DNA of 64,000 nt from Streptomyces sp. NBC_00457 (GCF_036014015.1 NZ_CP107905.1:620001-684000), one strand, 5' to 3'; shown: positions 23,763-32,120, counted from the first letter of the stretch. The notes: generated by a model not told the origin, from the sequence alone. A program made the numbers and translations.

Positions 23763-24947
23763 TCAGGAGCCGTCGTCAGCGAAGGGGCCGTCGGCGGTGA
23801 AGGCGCGTGCGGCGAAGCGTTCGCCCATGCGGCGGTGGGTGGCGGCGTCCGGGTGGAGCTCGTCGGGGAGCGGCAGTTCGGCGTAGTCGGTCTCGCCGTA
23901 GAGTTCGCGGCCGTCGAGGTAGTGCAGGTTCGGGTCGTCCGCCGACCGTTGCGCCACGATGCGGGCCAGCTCCTCGCGGATCACGCGCAGCGTCAGCTTC
24001 CCGCTCGCGCGTTCCGCCGGATCGCCCAGGGCCGCGAACCGCAGCCGCCCCTCGCTGATCTCGCTGAAGTCGGGGAACGCGGGGCCCGGCGTGTCCTCGT
24101 GGATGGGGCACAGGATGGGCGAGACGACCAGCAGGGGCACGGTCGGGTGGCCCTCGCGGAGGGTGTCGAGGAAGCCGTGGACCGCGGGACCGAAGGCGCG
24201 CAGGCGCATCAGGTCGGCGTTGACCAGGTTGATGCCGATCTTGACGCTGATCAGGTCGGCGGGGGTGTCGCGCATGGTGCGTGCGGTGAACGGGTCGAGC
24301 AGGGCGCCGCCACCCAGGCCCAGGTTGATCAGCTCCACGCCACCGAGGCCGGCGGCCAGGGCGGGCCAGGTCGTGGTGGGACTGGCCGCGTCGGAACCGT
24401 GGCTGATGGAGCTGCCGTGGTGGAGCCACACCCTGCGGCCCGAATCCCGCGCGGGCTCGACCGGGGCGTCGGTGCGCAGGGCCAGGACTTCGGTGGTCTC
24501 GTTGTGCGGCAGCCAGATCTCGACGTCCTTGTCACGCTCGGGCAGACCGGTGAAGCGGACGGTTCCGGGTGGGCCGGGCTGCATCTCGGCGGTGCCCGCG
24601 GTCATGTCGATGATCACGGTGTTGCCGCCCGTAACGCTTGCCTGTCCGGCCGGGCGGCCGTCGACGATCAGGTCGTACACCCCGTCCGGGCGGGGCGGCG
24701 CGCCCACGTAGGCCCGCTTGGTGGGCAGCGTGTCCAGCTCGACCGCGGTGGCGCGGGTACGGAAGACCAGCCGTACGCCGGAGGGCTGGGACTCAGCCAT
24801 GGCCAGCTGGGCGTCGGTGTTCTGGGCACGGGCCCACGCGGGCAGCCGGTGCGGCAGTACTCCGTGTTCGGTGCGCTCCACGTCGAGGGCGCCGCGCAGG
24901 AGGCCGGCGGTGACGGGCGTGGTGATCCAGTCGTGCTCGGTGTTCAT
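23763..24947 (-). CDS. SGNH/GDSL-family hydrolase
   Basis: A 394-residue two-domain protein. An N-terminal beta-sandwich (about 1-165) is followed by an SGNH esterase domain: block I GSSISHG (about 178), block II region NLGLGGGALLD, block III-like IGINLVNAD, and block V DELHPDAATH near the end, which supplies the Asp and His. There is no signal peptide. It starts 17 bp after the TetR gene stop, so the two are probably co-transcribed and the substrate may be the TetR ligand. The natural ester is unknown. Confidence 0.87.
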   Translation of the reverse strand: MNTEHDWITTPVTAGLLRGALDVERTEHGVLPHRLPAWARAQNTDAQLAMAESQPSGVRLVFRTRATAVELDTLPTKRAYVGAPPRPDGVYDLIVDGRPAGQASVTGGNTVIIDMTAGTAEMQPGPPGTVRFTGLPERDKDVEIWLPHNETTEVLALRTDAPVEPARDSGRRVWLHHGSSISHGSDAASPTTTWPALAAGLGGVELINLGLGGGALLDPFTARTMRDTPADLISVKIGINLVNADLMRLRAFGPAVHGFLDTLREGHPTVPLLVVSPILCPIHEDTPGPAFPDFSEISEGRLRFAALGDPAERASGKLTLRVIREELARIVAQRSADDPNLHYLDGRELYGETDYAELPLPDELHPDAATHRRMGERFAARAFTADGPFADDGS

Positions 24948-24963
24948 GTCCTCAGCCTGTCGA

Positions 24964-25542
24964 TCAAGAGGTGGGGCGGGCGGGCCAGTTGCGCAGCAGG
25001 GTGTCGAGGGCGTCCAGGACCCGCGCCCAGGACTCCTCGCTGTCGGGGGCGCTGTGGCTGAAACCGCCCGCGCCTTCGAGGCTCGCGTAGCCGTGGAAGA
25101 CGCTGCCCAGCAGCCGTACGGCGTGGGTCTCGTCGGGTTCCGCCAGGTCGTAGCCGCGCAGGATCGCCCGCGTCATCCGGGCATGCCGGACCCCGGCACT
25201 GGCGGCCGCCGTCTCGGGGTCGAGCCGCATCCGGGCGGCCGCGGCCCGGCCGGGGTACTCGTGGGCGTAGTCGCGGTAGACGTTCGCGAACGCAGTCAGG
25301 GCGTCCTTGCCGGCCCGCCCGGCGACCGCGTCGGCGGACAGGTCGGCCAGTTCCTCCAGCGCGAACAGGGCGATCCGGGTCTTGAGGTCCTGGGAGTTCT
25401 TCACGTGCGAGTACAGACTCGCGACCTTGACGTCGAACCGACGGGCGAGCTCGGAGACGGTCACCTGATCGAAGCCGACCTCGTCGGCCAGGTCCGCGCC
25501 TGCCCGGATCAGGCGTTCTGTCGTCAGCCCCACTCGTGCCAT
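24964..25542 (-). CDS. TetR-family regulator
   Basis: A 192-residue repressor. The N-terminal helix-turn-helix reads TTERLIRAGADLADEVGFDQVTVSELARRFDVKVASLYSHVKN, and the C-terminal domain is of the TetR_C_33 (WHG) type. The ATG at 25542 is chosen because GGGAGG lies 7 bp upstream; the in-frame GTG at 25560 would place that site inside the gene. A near-palindrome at 25578-25598 is the likely operator for autoregulation of this gene and the following SGNH hydrolase gene. Confidence 0.9.
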   Translation of the reverse strand: MARVGLTTERLIRAGADLADEVGFDQVTVSELARRFDVKVASLYSHVKNSQDLKTRIALFALEELADLSADAVAGRAGKDALTAFANVYRDYAHEYPGRAAAARMRLDPETAAASAGVRHARMTRAILRGYDLAEPDETHAVRLLGSVFHGYASLEGAGGFSHSAPDSEESWARVLDALDTLLRNWPARPTS

Positions 25543-25577
25543 AACCGTCCTCCCGTTCACCGAAATCGAGTATGCAC

Positions 25578-25598
25578 TTACCTAAAGCCCTTAGGCAA
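25578..25598. promoter_or_regulatory. Inverted repeat upstream of the TetR gene
   Basis: TTACCTAA-AGCCC-TTAGGCAA: 8-bp arms with one mismatch, 36 bp upstream of the TetR start. This is the usual position for a TetR-family operator. Assignment is inference. Confidence 0.5.
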
Positions 25599-25751
25599 AT
25601 CACCTGGACCATTCGACTTCGCCTTACGGTGGCGGCATCCCGTCGGAAGGTGTCGGTAATCCCCCTGGGGCGCGACCCGGTACGGACCTAGCGTGTGAGC
25701 CGTCCCGCCGCGCGGCCGACGTACCGTCAGGTCCCAGGAGAAGGCACTCGC

Positions 25752-26168
25752 ATGCTCGTCATCGCACCGATCTGCATCGGCGTCCTGTACGCCCTGCTCA
25801 TGTCCCTCATCCGCGAACCCCACCGGCGCCGCTTCAACGCGGTCATGGTCGCCGGAGCCGGTGCCGCCTACCTCGGGACCGGGGGTCTGGGCGGGTGGGA
25901 GTTCGCCTTCACCGCGCTCGTCACGTACGTCGCCTTCCGCGGCCTGGACTCGTGGACGTTCATCGGCATCGGCTGGCTGCTGCACACGGTGTGGGACGTC
26001 ATCCACCACATCAAGGGCAGCCCTCTGATCCCCTTCCTGCACGATTCGTCGCTGGGGTGCGCCATCTGCGACCCCGTCATCGCGCTGTGGTGCCTGTCCG
26101 GCGGGCTGTCGCCGCGCGAGCTCCTCCGCCGGGGAAGGCCCGCGGTCGTCCAGGACCAGGCAGTGTGA
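25752..26168 (+). CDS. DUF6010-like small membrane protein
   Basis: A 138-residue membrane protein with about four helices (MLVIAPICIGVLYALLMSL, NAVMVAGAGAAYLG, WEFAFTALVTYVAF, WTFIGIGWLLHTVWDVIHH). The conserved-looking WDxxHH at the end of helix 4 and CAICDPVIALWCL in the last helix resemble DUF6010. The ATG at 25752 is preceded by AGGAGAAGG. Function unknown. Confidence 0.82.
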   Translation: MLVIAPICIGVLYALLMSLIREPHRRRFNAVMVAGAGAAYLGTGGLGGWEFAFTALVTYVAFRGLDSWTFIGIGWLLHTVWDVIHHIKGSPLIPFLHDSSLGCAICDPVIALWCLSGGLSPRELLRRGRPAVVQDQAV

Positions 26169-26235
26169 CGTCCGCGAGCATCGCCGGCGTGCCTCCGATA
26201 CAGTGTCCCGCCGGGATCACTGGGGAGGGGATTCG

Positions 26236-26880
26236 ATGCAGGTCAGGGCGGGGATCGCGGGGCGTGGTGCGGTGTATGTGGCGTTGCTGGCGGGGGTGCT
26301 GACGGGGTGTTCGGAGGGCGCGCCGGAGGAGCCGGAGGACAAGCGGCCCTCGGCGTCGGCGAGCGCCGACGGGACGGTTGCCACCAAGGGGGGCACCATC
26401 GGCGCGAAAGGATCCTCCTGCGAGCTCCCGGTCACCTTCGACATCGCCGAGGAGTGGACGGCCGAGACCGTGGACGTCGGTCCTGCCGGGGACGTCGCCG
26501 AGGAGCTTCTCCGTCAGGGCCCGGTCGCCGTCACCTGCGAGATCGACGCCAAGCCCGCGGGGAACATCGGCTACCTGCGCGTCTGGACCGGCGAACCGGC
26601 CAAGGGCGACGCGCGCGCCGTCCTGCAAGCATTCGTCGAGGCCCAAGCCGGCGCGAGCAAGGAGACGTACCGGACGTTCAAGACGGGCGGTCTCGACGGC
26701 GTCGAGGTGGAGTACCTCTACACCAGCGAACTCCTGGACGAAACGAAGAAGGAGCGGGCCCTGGCCGTCGTCACATCCGACGGACCGGTCGTCGTGCATC
26801 TCGGAGGCCTGGACACCGAGGAACACGAGGAGATGCTCCCGGCGTATCAGCTCGCCAAGCGGACCCTGCGCGGCAACTGA
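26236..26880 (+). CDS. Secreted lipoprotein of unknown function
   Basis: A 214-residue lipoprotein: hydrophobic signal GAVYVALLAGVLTGC with lipobox LTGC, an acidic Ser/Ala linker, then a globular domain with two Cys (SSCELPVTFDIAEEW and VAVTCEID) likely to form a disulfide. The domain resembles LpqN/DUF1795-type lipoproteins in outline only. The ATG at 26236 follows GGGAGGGGATTCG. It is monocistronic. Confidence 0.85.
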   Translation: MQVRAGIAGRGAVYVALLAGVLTGCSEGAPEEPEDKRPSASASADGTVATKGGTIGAKGSSCELPVTFDIAEEWTAETVDVGPAGDVAEELLRQGPVAVTCEIDAKPAGNIGYLRVWTGEPAKGDARAVLQAFVEAQAGASKETYRTFKTGGLDGVEVEYLYTSELLDETKKERALAVVTSDGPVVVHLGGLDTEEHEEMLPAYQLAKRTLRGN

Positions 26881-26930
26881 GCCCGGAGGCCTGGCGCGGC
26901 GACCGGGGTCACGATGACGATCTGGGCCTC

Positions 26931-27563
26931 CTACGCTCCCGTATAGAACGCGATCGTCGCCGCCGTCGTGGCCGCCACGACCTCCGCCTCCGCACCGGAT
27001 GCGGCGTACGCGGCACCCCACGCCTCCCCCGAGCGCGTCGCGAACTCCCTGCCCTCGGGCGAGGTGTCCCAGGCCTCCGCCTCCTCCCTGCTGATCTCGC
27101 CGCCCGCCAGGTGCCTGTCGAGTCCGAGGAGCCCCAGGTCCCACCCGACACCGACCGAGCCGGGCCCGTACTGGTCCCAGAAGTCGTCCGGCACCACGGC
27201 CACATGCTCCAGCTCCAGCACCGTGCGGTCCGCGCCGTCCGGCGTGAGGCGCACCTCGACCTCACTGAAGCCGGGGTCGGGCCCGTACAACCAGCTCACG
27301 CGCAGCCGGGTCGGCTCGGCGCACTCGAGGATCTCGCCGCCGGCGTTGCCCTCCAGTTGGTAGCGCCCGCCGAGCTTGAGCTCACCGCTGACCGGCAGGA
27401 ACCAGCGGCTGATCCGCTCGGGCGAGGTCACGGCGTCCCACACGTCGGCGATATCGGCGTCGAAGGTCCGCCGCAGGAGCACGGTCTTCGCCTCGCCCGC
27501 CTCGACCTGGCGGGCGCCGACCTCACGGTGGCGACGGTTGATCTCGTCGACGATGTCACTCAT
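26931..27563 (-). CDS. SRPBCC (AHSA1-like) domain protein
   Basis: A 210-residue START/SRPBCC-fold protein: RRTFDADIADVWDAVTSPERISRWFLPVSGELKLGGRYQL is the classic AHSA1 opening and TVLELEHVAV the later strand. An additional helical tail of about 60 residues follows. Its ATG overlaps the end of the ArsR gene by 8 bp. ArsR-SRPBCC pairs are common in actinobacteria; the regulator is thought to control its partner. The ligand is unknown. Confidence 0.9.
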   Translation of the reverse strand: MSDIVDEINRRHREVGARQVEAGEAKTVLLRRTFDADIADVWDAVTSPERISRWFLPVSGELKLGGRYQLEGNAGGEILECAEPTRLRVSWLYGPDPGFSEVEVRLTPDGADRTVLELEHVAVVPDDFWDQYGPGSVGVGWDLGLLGLDRHLAGGEISREEAEAWDTSPEGREFATRSGEAWGAAYAASGAEAEVVAATTAATIAFYTGA

Positions 27564-27918
27564 CCCCGCTCACTCCCTTTTCTTCCTCTCTCAGCCTGCG
27601 CTCGCGCTTGCCCCGCGCGAGCTCCGTCCCGAGCGCGTCGAGCCGCTGATCCCAGAACCCCCGGAACCGCTCCAGCCAGGCGTCCACCTCGCGCAGCGGC
27701 GCGGCGTCGACGGCGTACAGCCGCCGGGTGCCTTCCGCGCGCACGGACGCGAAGCCGCTCTCCCGCAACACCCGCAGGTGCTGCGAGACGGCCGGCTGGG
27801 AGATCCCGAACTCGTCCCGGATCACGGCACTGATCTCGCCCGACGCCTGCTCACCGGATGCGAGTAGCTCCAATATCCGGCGCCTGACCGGATCCCCAAG
27901 GACGTCGAAGGCGTGCAC
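27556..27918 (-). CDS. ArsR-family winged-helix regulator
   Basis: A 120-residue regulator: FDVLGDPVRRRILELLASGEQASGEIS, then the recognition helix in GISQPAVSQHLRVLRESGF and the wing RRLYAVDAAPLREVDAWLERFRGFW. It has no Cys, so it does not sense metal through thiols. The GTG at 27918 is chosen; the open frame to 27954 (TTG) runs through the palindromic promoter, and no ribosome site precedes the GTG, so the mRNA may be leaderless. It is the first gene of a two-gene operon with the SRPBCC protein. Confidence 0.9.
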   Translation of the reverse strand: MHAFDVLGDPVRRRILELLASGEQASGEISAVIRDEFGISQPAVSQHLRVLRESGFASVRAEGTRRLYAVDAAPLREVDAWLERFRGFWDQRLDALGTELARGKRERRLREEEKGVSGDE

Positions 27919-27940
27919 GGGACGACTATGCCATCGTCGA

Positions 27941-27960
27941 CTTATATAAGGCAAGCCTTA
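27941..27960. promoter_or_regulatory. Overlapping palindromes at the ArsR promoter
   Basis: CTTATATAAG (27941-27950) overlaps TAAGGC-AA-GCCTTA (27947-27960). Both lie 23-42 bp upstream of the ArsR start, in an AT-rich island unlike its surroundings. This is the expected place for the operator and -10 region. Confidence 0.55.
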
Positions 27961-27971
27961 AGTAGAGGCTC

Positions 27972-27998
27972 GGGGCCGTGAGCGGTGCCCACGGCCCC
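27972..27998. terminator. Hairpin between the ArsR promoter and the LysR stub
   Basis: A 9-bp perfect stem (GGGGCCGTG / CACGGCCCC) with a 9-nt loop. It is just downstream of the LysR stub stop on the minus strand. No T-run. Confidence 0.45.
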
Positions 27999-28006
27999 GG
28001 TCCGTC

Positions 28007-28357
28007 TCAGACGTGCGGTCGGCGCCCTCGTTCCTGGTGCGGGAACGTCTGATCCACCCCCGGCAGCGTCGGCTTCGGCAGGGTCGCCACCTCTTCCTTC
28101 GCCTTCTCCAGCGGTGTCGTCGGGCAGCCGCGGTGGCCGGAGGCGGGCGTCCGCTCGGCCAGGGCACGGCCCGACGCGGTGAGGGTCATGCCGGTGCGGG
28201 AGCGTGTGAACAGCCGTACGCCCAGCTGAGTTTCGAGTTGCTTGATCTGTTTGGTGAGTGCCGGTTGGGAGACGTAGACGCGTTCCGCGGCGCGGGTGAG
28301 GGTGCCCTCCTCCGCAACGGCGACGAAGGAGCGCAGCAGCCGGGTGTCCACATCCAT
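28007..28357 (-). pseudogene. Truncated LysR-family regulator
   Basis: Residues 1-68 are a normal LysR DNA-binding domain: TRLLRSFVAVAEEGTLTRAAERVYVSQPALTKQIKQLETQLGVRLFTRS, then TLTASGRALAE. The linker helix and the entire effector domain (over 200 residues) are missing. Instead 47 unrelated residues (EKAKEEVATLPKPTLPGVDQTF) follow to the stop; they look like the C-terminal end of another protein. This suggests a deletion fusing two genes. A DNA-binding stub could still be made, but it is unlikely to be a full regulator. Confidence 0.75.
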
Positions 28358-28460
28358 GCCGTCAGGTTATAGACGCAGGTATTGGACGTCGCCGTGCGGC
28401 GCTACGAGGCTGTTCAGCGAGCCCGGTCGAAGGGAAGGCACCGAAGGGAGGGCGAGACAC

Positions 28461-28811
28461 ATGGTCACCGCCTACGTGTTCATCACCGTCGTCACGATCG
28501 TGGCCAACGCCGCGATCGCGGGCGCCGACTTCGCGAGGGCCCGATTCGTCCTGGCGAACTCGACCGCGGTGGGGGTCCCGCAGTCGTGGCTTCCGTGGCT
28601 CGGTGCGCTCAAGGCGGCGGGAGCCGCCGGTCTGCTCCTCGGTCTGCTCGGGGTCCCGGGCATCGGGATCGCTGCGGCCACGGGGCTCGTGCTGTTCTTC
28701 GTGGGCGCCGTGGCCGCGCATGTCCGGGCCCGCGTGTTTGCCACGATCGTGTTTCCGGGCGGCTTCCTGGCGCTGGCCGTCGCCGCGCTCGTGCTGGGGG
28801 TCGCACGCTAG
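28461..28811 (+). CDS. DoxX-like small membrane protein
   Basis: A 116-residue protein with four hydrophobic segments and the DoxX-like spacing: VFITVVTIVANAAIAGADFARARFV, SWLPWLGALKAAGAAGLLLGLLG, GIAAATGLVLFFVGAVAAHVRA, PGGFLALAVAALVLG. The ATG at 28461 follows AAGGGAGGGCG. It is divergent from the LysR stub. Function unknown; DoxX proteins are often linked to redox stress. Confidence 0.85.
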   Translation: MVTAYVFITVVTIVANAAIAGADFARARFVLANSTAVGVPQSWLPWLGALKAAGAAGLLLGLLGVPGIGIAAATGLVLFFVGAVAAHVRARVFATIVFPGGFLALAVAALVLGVAR

Positions 28812-28857
28812 GCGCTCCGCGGGAAGTGGCGCCAGCAATCGGCCGCGGGTTCGTTGT

Positions 28858-28885
28858 GGCTGGTCGCGCAGTTCCCCGCGCCCCT
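28858..28885 (+). repeat. Interspersed intergenic repeat, copy 2
   Basis: The same 28 bp as at 2375-2402, here between the DoxX-like gene and a convergent membrane protein gene. It continues into a short inverted repeat (CGCGCCCC-TTC-GGGGCGCG), so the RNA would fold. The hairpin could act as a bidirectional terminator. Confidence 0.8.
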
Positions 28886-28904
28886 TCGGGGCGCGGAGTT
28901 GGAC

Positions 28905-29351
28905 TCAGAGCTGCCGGGGCGAGCCCTCGGCCGACGTGGCGGACTCGTCGTCACGAGACACGCACAGGGCCCAGATGATGAAGCCGGAGATCGCGATCAT
29001 CACGACCGACCAGACCGGGTAGTACGGCAGGGAAAGGAAGTTGGCGATGAGGACCAGCCCGGCGATGGCCACGCCGGCGACGCGCGCCCACATCGCGGAC
29101 TGGAACAGCCCGAAGGCGATGAGGACGGCGACCGCGCCGAGGGCCAGGTGGATCCAACCCCAACTGGTGAGGTCGAACTCGAAGACATAGTCCTGGGTCG
29201 TGACGAAGACGTCGTCCTCGGCGATCGCGGCGATGCCTCGCAGGATGTCGAGGACGCCTCCAATCATGAGCATGACGGCTGCGAAGACGGTCAGGCCGCC
29301 GGCCCATGCCTGGCCGGTCGTCCGCGGGTGTGCGGGGTGTGTGGCGGTCAT
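28905..29351 (-). CDS. DUF7144-like four-helix membrane protein
   Basis: A 148-residue protein with four membrane segments (WAGGLTVFAAVMLMIGGVLDILRGIAAI, GWIHLALGAVAVLIAFGLF, RVAGVAIAGLVLIANFLSLPYYPVWS, VVMIAISGFIIWALC). The loop FEFDLTSWGWIHL is a hallmark of the DUF7144 group. It is probably expressed alone. Function unknown; the family is common beside stress-response genes in Streptomyces. Confidence 0.85.
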   Translation of the reverse strand: MTATHPAHPRTTGQAWAGGLTVFAAVMLMIGGVLDILRGIAAIAEDDVFVTTQDYVFEFDLTSWGWIHLALGAVAVLIAFGLFQSAMWARVAGVAIAGLVLIANFLSLPYYPVWSVVMIAISGFIIWALCVSRDDESATSAEGSPRQL

Positions 29352-29390
29352 CCTGCTGCCTCGATTCGGTGTGGTGTGGTCCGGCGTCGC

Positions 29391-29843
29391 TCAGTGGCCG
29401 GAGGGGGGTGACGGGGGTCCGTAGTCGCTCAGAACCAGTTCCTTCGCCCTGCTGAACTCCTCGTCCGTGATGTCACCGCGGGCACGGATCTCCGACAGCT
29501 TGGCGAGTTCGTCCGCGCTGGTGGGCCGGTGCTCGCCGGTGCCGGCGGTCTCCCTGACGTACTTGTCGAAGGCCTCCTGCTGTGCACGGGCCTGCGCCAC
29601 CTCGCGGTGCCCCATGTTCTTGCCGCGGGCGACCACGTAGACGAAGACACCGAGGAAGGGCAGGACGATGCAGAACACCAGCCAGCCGGCCTTGACCCCG
29701 CCGCTCAGGTCGTCGTCACGGAAGATGTCGACGATGACCCGGAAGAGCAGGACGAACCACAGGATCCACAGGAAGACCACGAAGATGGTCCAGAAGGCGC
29801 TCAACAGCGGATAGTCGTACGCGAGGTACGTCTGTGCGCTCAT
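29391..29843 (-). CDS. SHOCT-domain membrane protein with PLDc_N-like N-terminus
   Basis: A 150-residue protein. Two membrane helices (FWTIFVVFLWILWFVLLFRVIVDIF and GWLVFCIVLPFLGVFVYVVA) match the phospholipase-D N-terminal module. A soluble linker leads to a C-terminal SHOCT motif (ELAKLSEIRARGDITDEEFSRAKELVL). The ATG at 29843 follows GGAGGAGAGAC. A perfect palindrome at 29949 lies about 106 bp upstream, the same arrangement as at four other genes nearby. Confidence 0.9.
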   Translation of the reverse strand: MSAQTYLAYDYPLLSAFWTIFVVFLWILWFVLLFRVIVDIFRDDDLSGGVKAGWLVFCIVLPFLGVFVYVVARGKNMGHREVAQARAQQEAFDKYVRETAGTGEHRPTSADELAKLSEIRARGDITDEEFSRAKELVLSDYGPPSPPSGH

Positions 29844-29850
29844 GTCTCTC

Positions 29851-29912
29851 CTCCGTCCAGGGCGCTCGCCCGGCAACCGTTCTCCGTCCAGGTCGCTCGC
29901 CCGGAAGCCGTT
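29851..29912. repeat. Tandem duplication in the SHOCT gene leader
   Basis: Two adjacent 31-bp units (29851-29881, 29882-29912) that differ at three positions. They lie between the palindrome at 29949 and the start codon, so they lengthen the 5' untranslated region. Confidence 0.75.
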
Positions 29913-29948
29913 CGGTTTTCAGCGTGCCCACGGCAAGGAGCAGGTGGC

Positions 29949-29967
29949 CTCACCCGAGGCGGGTGAG
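29949..29967. promoter_or_regulatory. Palindrome CTCACCCG-AGG-CGGGTGAG (motif copy A)
   Basis: Perfect 8-bp arms around a 3-bp centre, 106 bp upstream of the SHOCT gene. Related copies lie at 32121, 33929 and 36250. It is likely the binding site of a dimeric regulator. Confidence 0.7.
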
Positions 29968-29978
29968 CGTGGGGGTCG

Positions 29979-31322
29979 TCATGGTCCTGCTTCCGCTCGG
30001 CCCGGTTCGCCGTCGGCCACGCCGGTCGCGGCGAGCACCTCGATGACGGCCAGCACCACCAGGACCAGGACGAGAACGAGCACCACCACGCCGACCGTGG
30101 GGTGATTCCAGAGCAGGAGCGCCAGGGCACCCGCCCCGATGACCGCGCCGCCGGTCCACGAGCGGTGCGCGTCGAGCCAGCGACCTGTCGAACCGGTACG
30201 CACCACGGGGGTGCCGCTCAGCGCCCGTCCGGCCGCTGTCGCACCCCGCCGGGCCAGGCTCCGTACGCCGCGGGCCACCCGGCCCGGACCGTACATGTAG
30301 GCGGCCAGGGCCGTGATCACGGCGACGACGAGGAGCGTGCGGGCGCTGTCGCGCAGGAAGCGGAGGAAGGTGTCGAAGATCGCCGCGGCGGCGTCGGTCG
30401 GCAGCGTCGCCGAGGGGACCGAGTCCAGGTAGACCCGGCGTACGACGGCCAGCGCGACGAGCAGGACCACCATCATCACGCCGATGCCGACGGCCGTGAT
30501 CATCAGCATCACTCGGTGTGCGGGAGCGGTCCACACGGCGAGGGCGGCCAGGGCGACGGTCAGCACGGGCAGCCAGGTGCCCATGATGTCCAGCAGCCGC
30601 ATCGCGTCCTGTGCCTGGCTCAGCTCTTCGGTGTGGAACAGCGTGACGGTGCGGTCGACGTTCGGGATGGCGGCGGCCTTGTCGAAGCCCTGGTCGACCA
30701 GGCGCTGCCGTACTTGGTCGACCACGGTGCCGATGTCCAGCTGAACGGTGTCGCCCGTGGCCCGCAGCGCGCCCTCGCGCTCTCCGGTGAGTACGTTCAC
30801 CACGGCGGCGTGCGCCTCTCGGTTGGCGGTCTCCCAGGCCTGCTGGAATGCGTCGCTGGTGATCACGCGTTCGACGTTGTTGTGCACGACGGTCGTCACC
30901 GCGGAGCGCAGCGGACCGGCGAGGTACTGCGACGCCTCCACCACCCGGGGCGGCGCCCCGGCGTCGGCCAGCGTCTTCGACAGCGCGGCGGCCACCGCCT
31001 CGACGTCCACCTGAGCGACCACGCGTTTGGTCAGCCGGTCGGTCACGACGTTCTGGACGGCCGGGTCGGATGCCAGCGGGGCGACGGTCTTCACGTACCG
31101 GCCGGTGTCGGAGACCTCGTCGTCGACCCAGGCCGCGACGACGGCCACCGGCGCGAGCAGGAGGGTCAGCAGGAACAGGACCGTGGCGCCCGCCTTGCGC
31201 GCTCGCCGGTGCCGTACGGTCGCGGCCAGGCGCAGCCGCTCGTACTCGGCGCGCTCCTGCGGGCTCAGGGTGTGGCCGGTTCCGCCGGAGTGGGGCGCGT
31301 CGGGCGTCTTGTCCGGGGCCAT
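29979..31322 (-). CDS. Large integral membrane protein, conserved in actinobacteria, function unknown
   Basis: A 447-residue protein. One membrane helix (about 44-66, AGATVLFLLTLLLAPVAVVAAWV) is followed by an extracytoplasmic region of about 170 residues (SDTGRYVKTVAPLASDPAVQNVVTDRLT and on). Three or four more helices follow (LPVLTVALAALAVW, VMLMITAVGIGVMMVVLLVALAVV, TLLVVAVITALAAYMY), then a C-terminal pair. The ATG at 31322 follows GGGAGGATCC. It has no recognisable enzyme motif. It ends just ahead of the palindrome at 29949. Confidence 0.82.
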   Translation of the reverse strand: MAPDKTPDAPHSGGTGHTLSPQERAEYERLRLAATVRHRRARKAGATVLFLLTLLLAPVAVVAAWVDDEVSDTGRYVKTVAPLASDPAVQNVVTDRLTKRVVAQVDVEAVAAALSKTLADAGAPPRVVEASQYLAGPLRSAVTTVVHNNVERVITSDAFQQAWETANREAHAAVVNVLTGEREGALRATGDTVQLDIGTVVDQVRQRLVDQGFDKAAAIPNVDRTVTLFHTEELSQAQDAMRLLDIMGTWLPVLTVALAALAVWTAPAHRVMLMITAVGIGVMMVVLLVALAVVRRVYLDSVPSATLPTDAAAAIFDTFLRFLRDSARTLLVVAVITALAAYMYGPGRVARGVRSLARRGATAAGRALSGTPVVRTGSTGRWLDAHRSWTGGAVIGAGALALLLWNHPTVGVVVLVLVLVLVVLAVIEVLAATGVADGEPGRAEAGP

Positions 31323-31354
31323 GGATCCTCCCGGGTCCTGTCTCCCCCCGCGGG

Positions 31355-32017
31355 CTATGGAGTGCCGGCGGAGGCACCGGCCACCGGGACGCCCGCCCTG
31401 CGCAGTGCGGCCCGCCAGGCGAAGGCGACCGCCGCCTCGGCGAGGCCGAGCAGGACGAGCCAGAGACCGAGCAGCCGGGTCAGCGCACGCGCCGACTCGG
31501 ACGGCAGGGCCAGCACCACGATCCCCGCGACGATGCCGATCACCGCGACGCCGACGACGAAGCCCCTGTGGGGCAGGTCTCGGGCGGCGATGGCGGTGTG
31601 GAGGGTGAGGATGCCGGACACCAGCCAGACGACCCCGACGATCAGCGAGAGCGCGGCGATGGTCTGCAGCGGGTTCCTGAGGCACAGCACGCCCGCCAGG
31701 ACGTACAGCAGGGCGAGGAGCAGCCGGGTCACCCGTTCGCCCGGCTCTTCGCGGGCGAACGCCTCGACGAACCGGAAGGCCGCCATCACGAGCAGATACA
31801 GGCCGATCAGGACCGCCAGGACGTGCAGGGTCTCGTCCGGCCAGACCAGGATCAGGATGCCCGGCACGAGCGTGGCGATCGCCGAGCCGAGGGGCCAGGT
31901 CCAGGAGCGTCCGAGCGCCGCGAGGGCTTCCGCGGGGTCACCGGGCGGTCCGGGGACCGCCCCGCCCGGCATGTGCTCCGGTCCGGTGTGCGGCGCCGGA
32001 CCACGCGGCACGGTCAT
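31355..32017 (-). CDS. HdeD-family membrane protein
   Basis: A 220-residue protein with six hydrophobic segments in three pairs, the pattern of HdeD acid-resistance proteins: SAIATLVPGILILVWPDETLHVLAVLIGLYLLVMAAFRFVEAF, LLALLYVLAGVLCLRNP, and further pairs to residue 205. It is probably first in an operon with the large membrane protein 32 bp downstream. A palindrome 104 bp upstream is shared with the divergent DUF2252 gene. Confidence 0.88.
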   Translation of the reverse strand: MTVPRGPAPHTGPEHMPGGAVPGPPGDPAEALAALGRSWTWPLGSAIATLVPGILILVWPDETLHVLAVLIGLYLLVMAAFRFVEAFAREEPGERVTRLLLALLYVLAGVLCLRNPLQTIAALSLIVGVVWLVSGILTLHTAIAARDLPHRGFVVGVAVIGIVAGIVVLALPSESARALTRLLGLWLVLLGLAEAAVAFAWRAALRRAGVPVAGASAGTP

Positions 32018-32120
32018 GGCTCCTCCTCGCGTGATCGGGCGGATCCCGCTCCCGGACCGCCGGCGGGGCGGCGTGCGGAGACCTCACCGGCCAGCGTCCC
32101 GCCCTCCGCCGACGGTCGGG

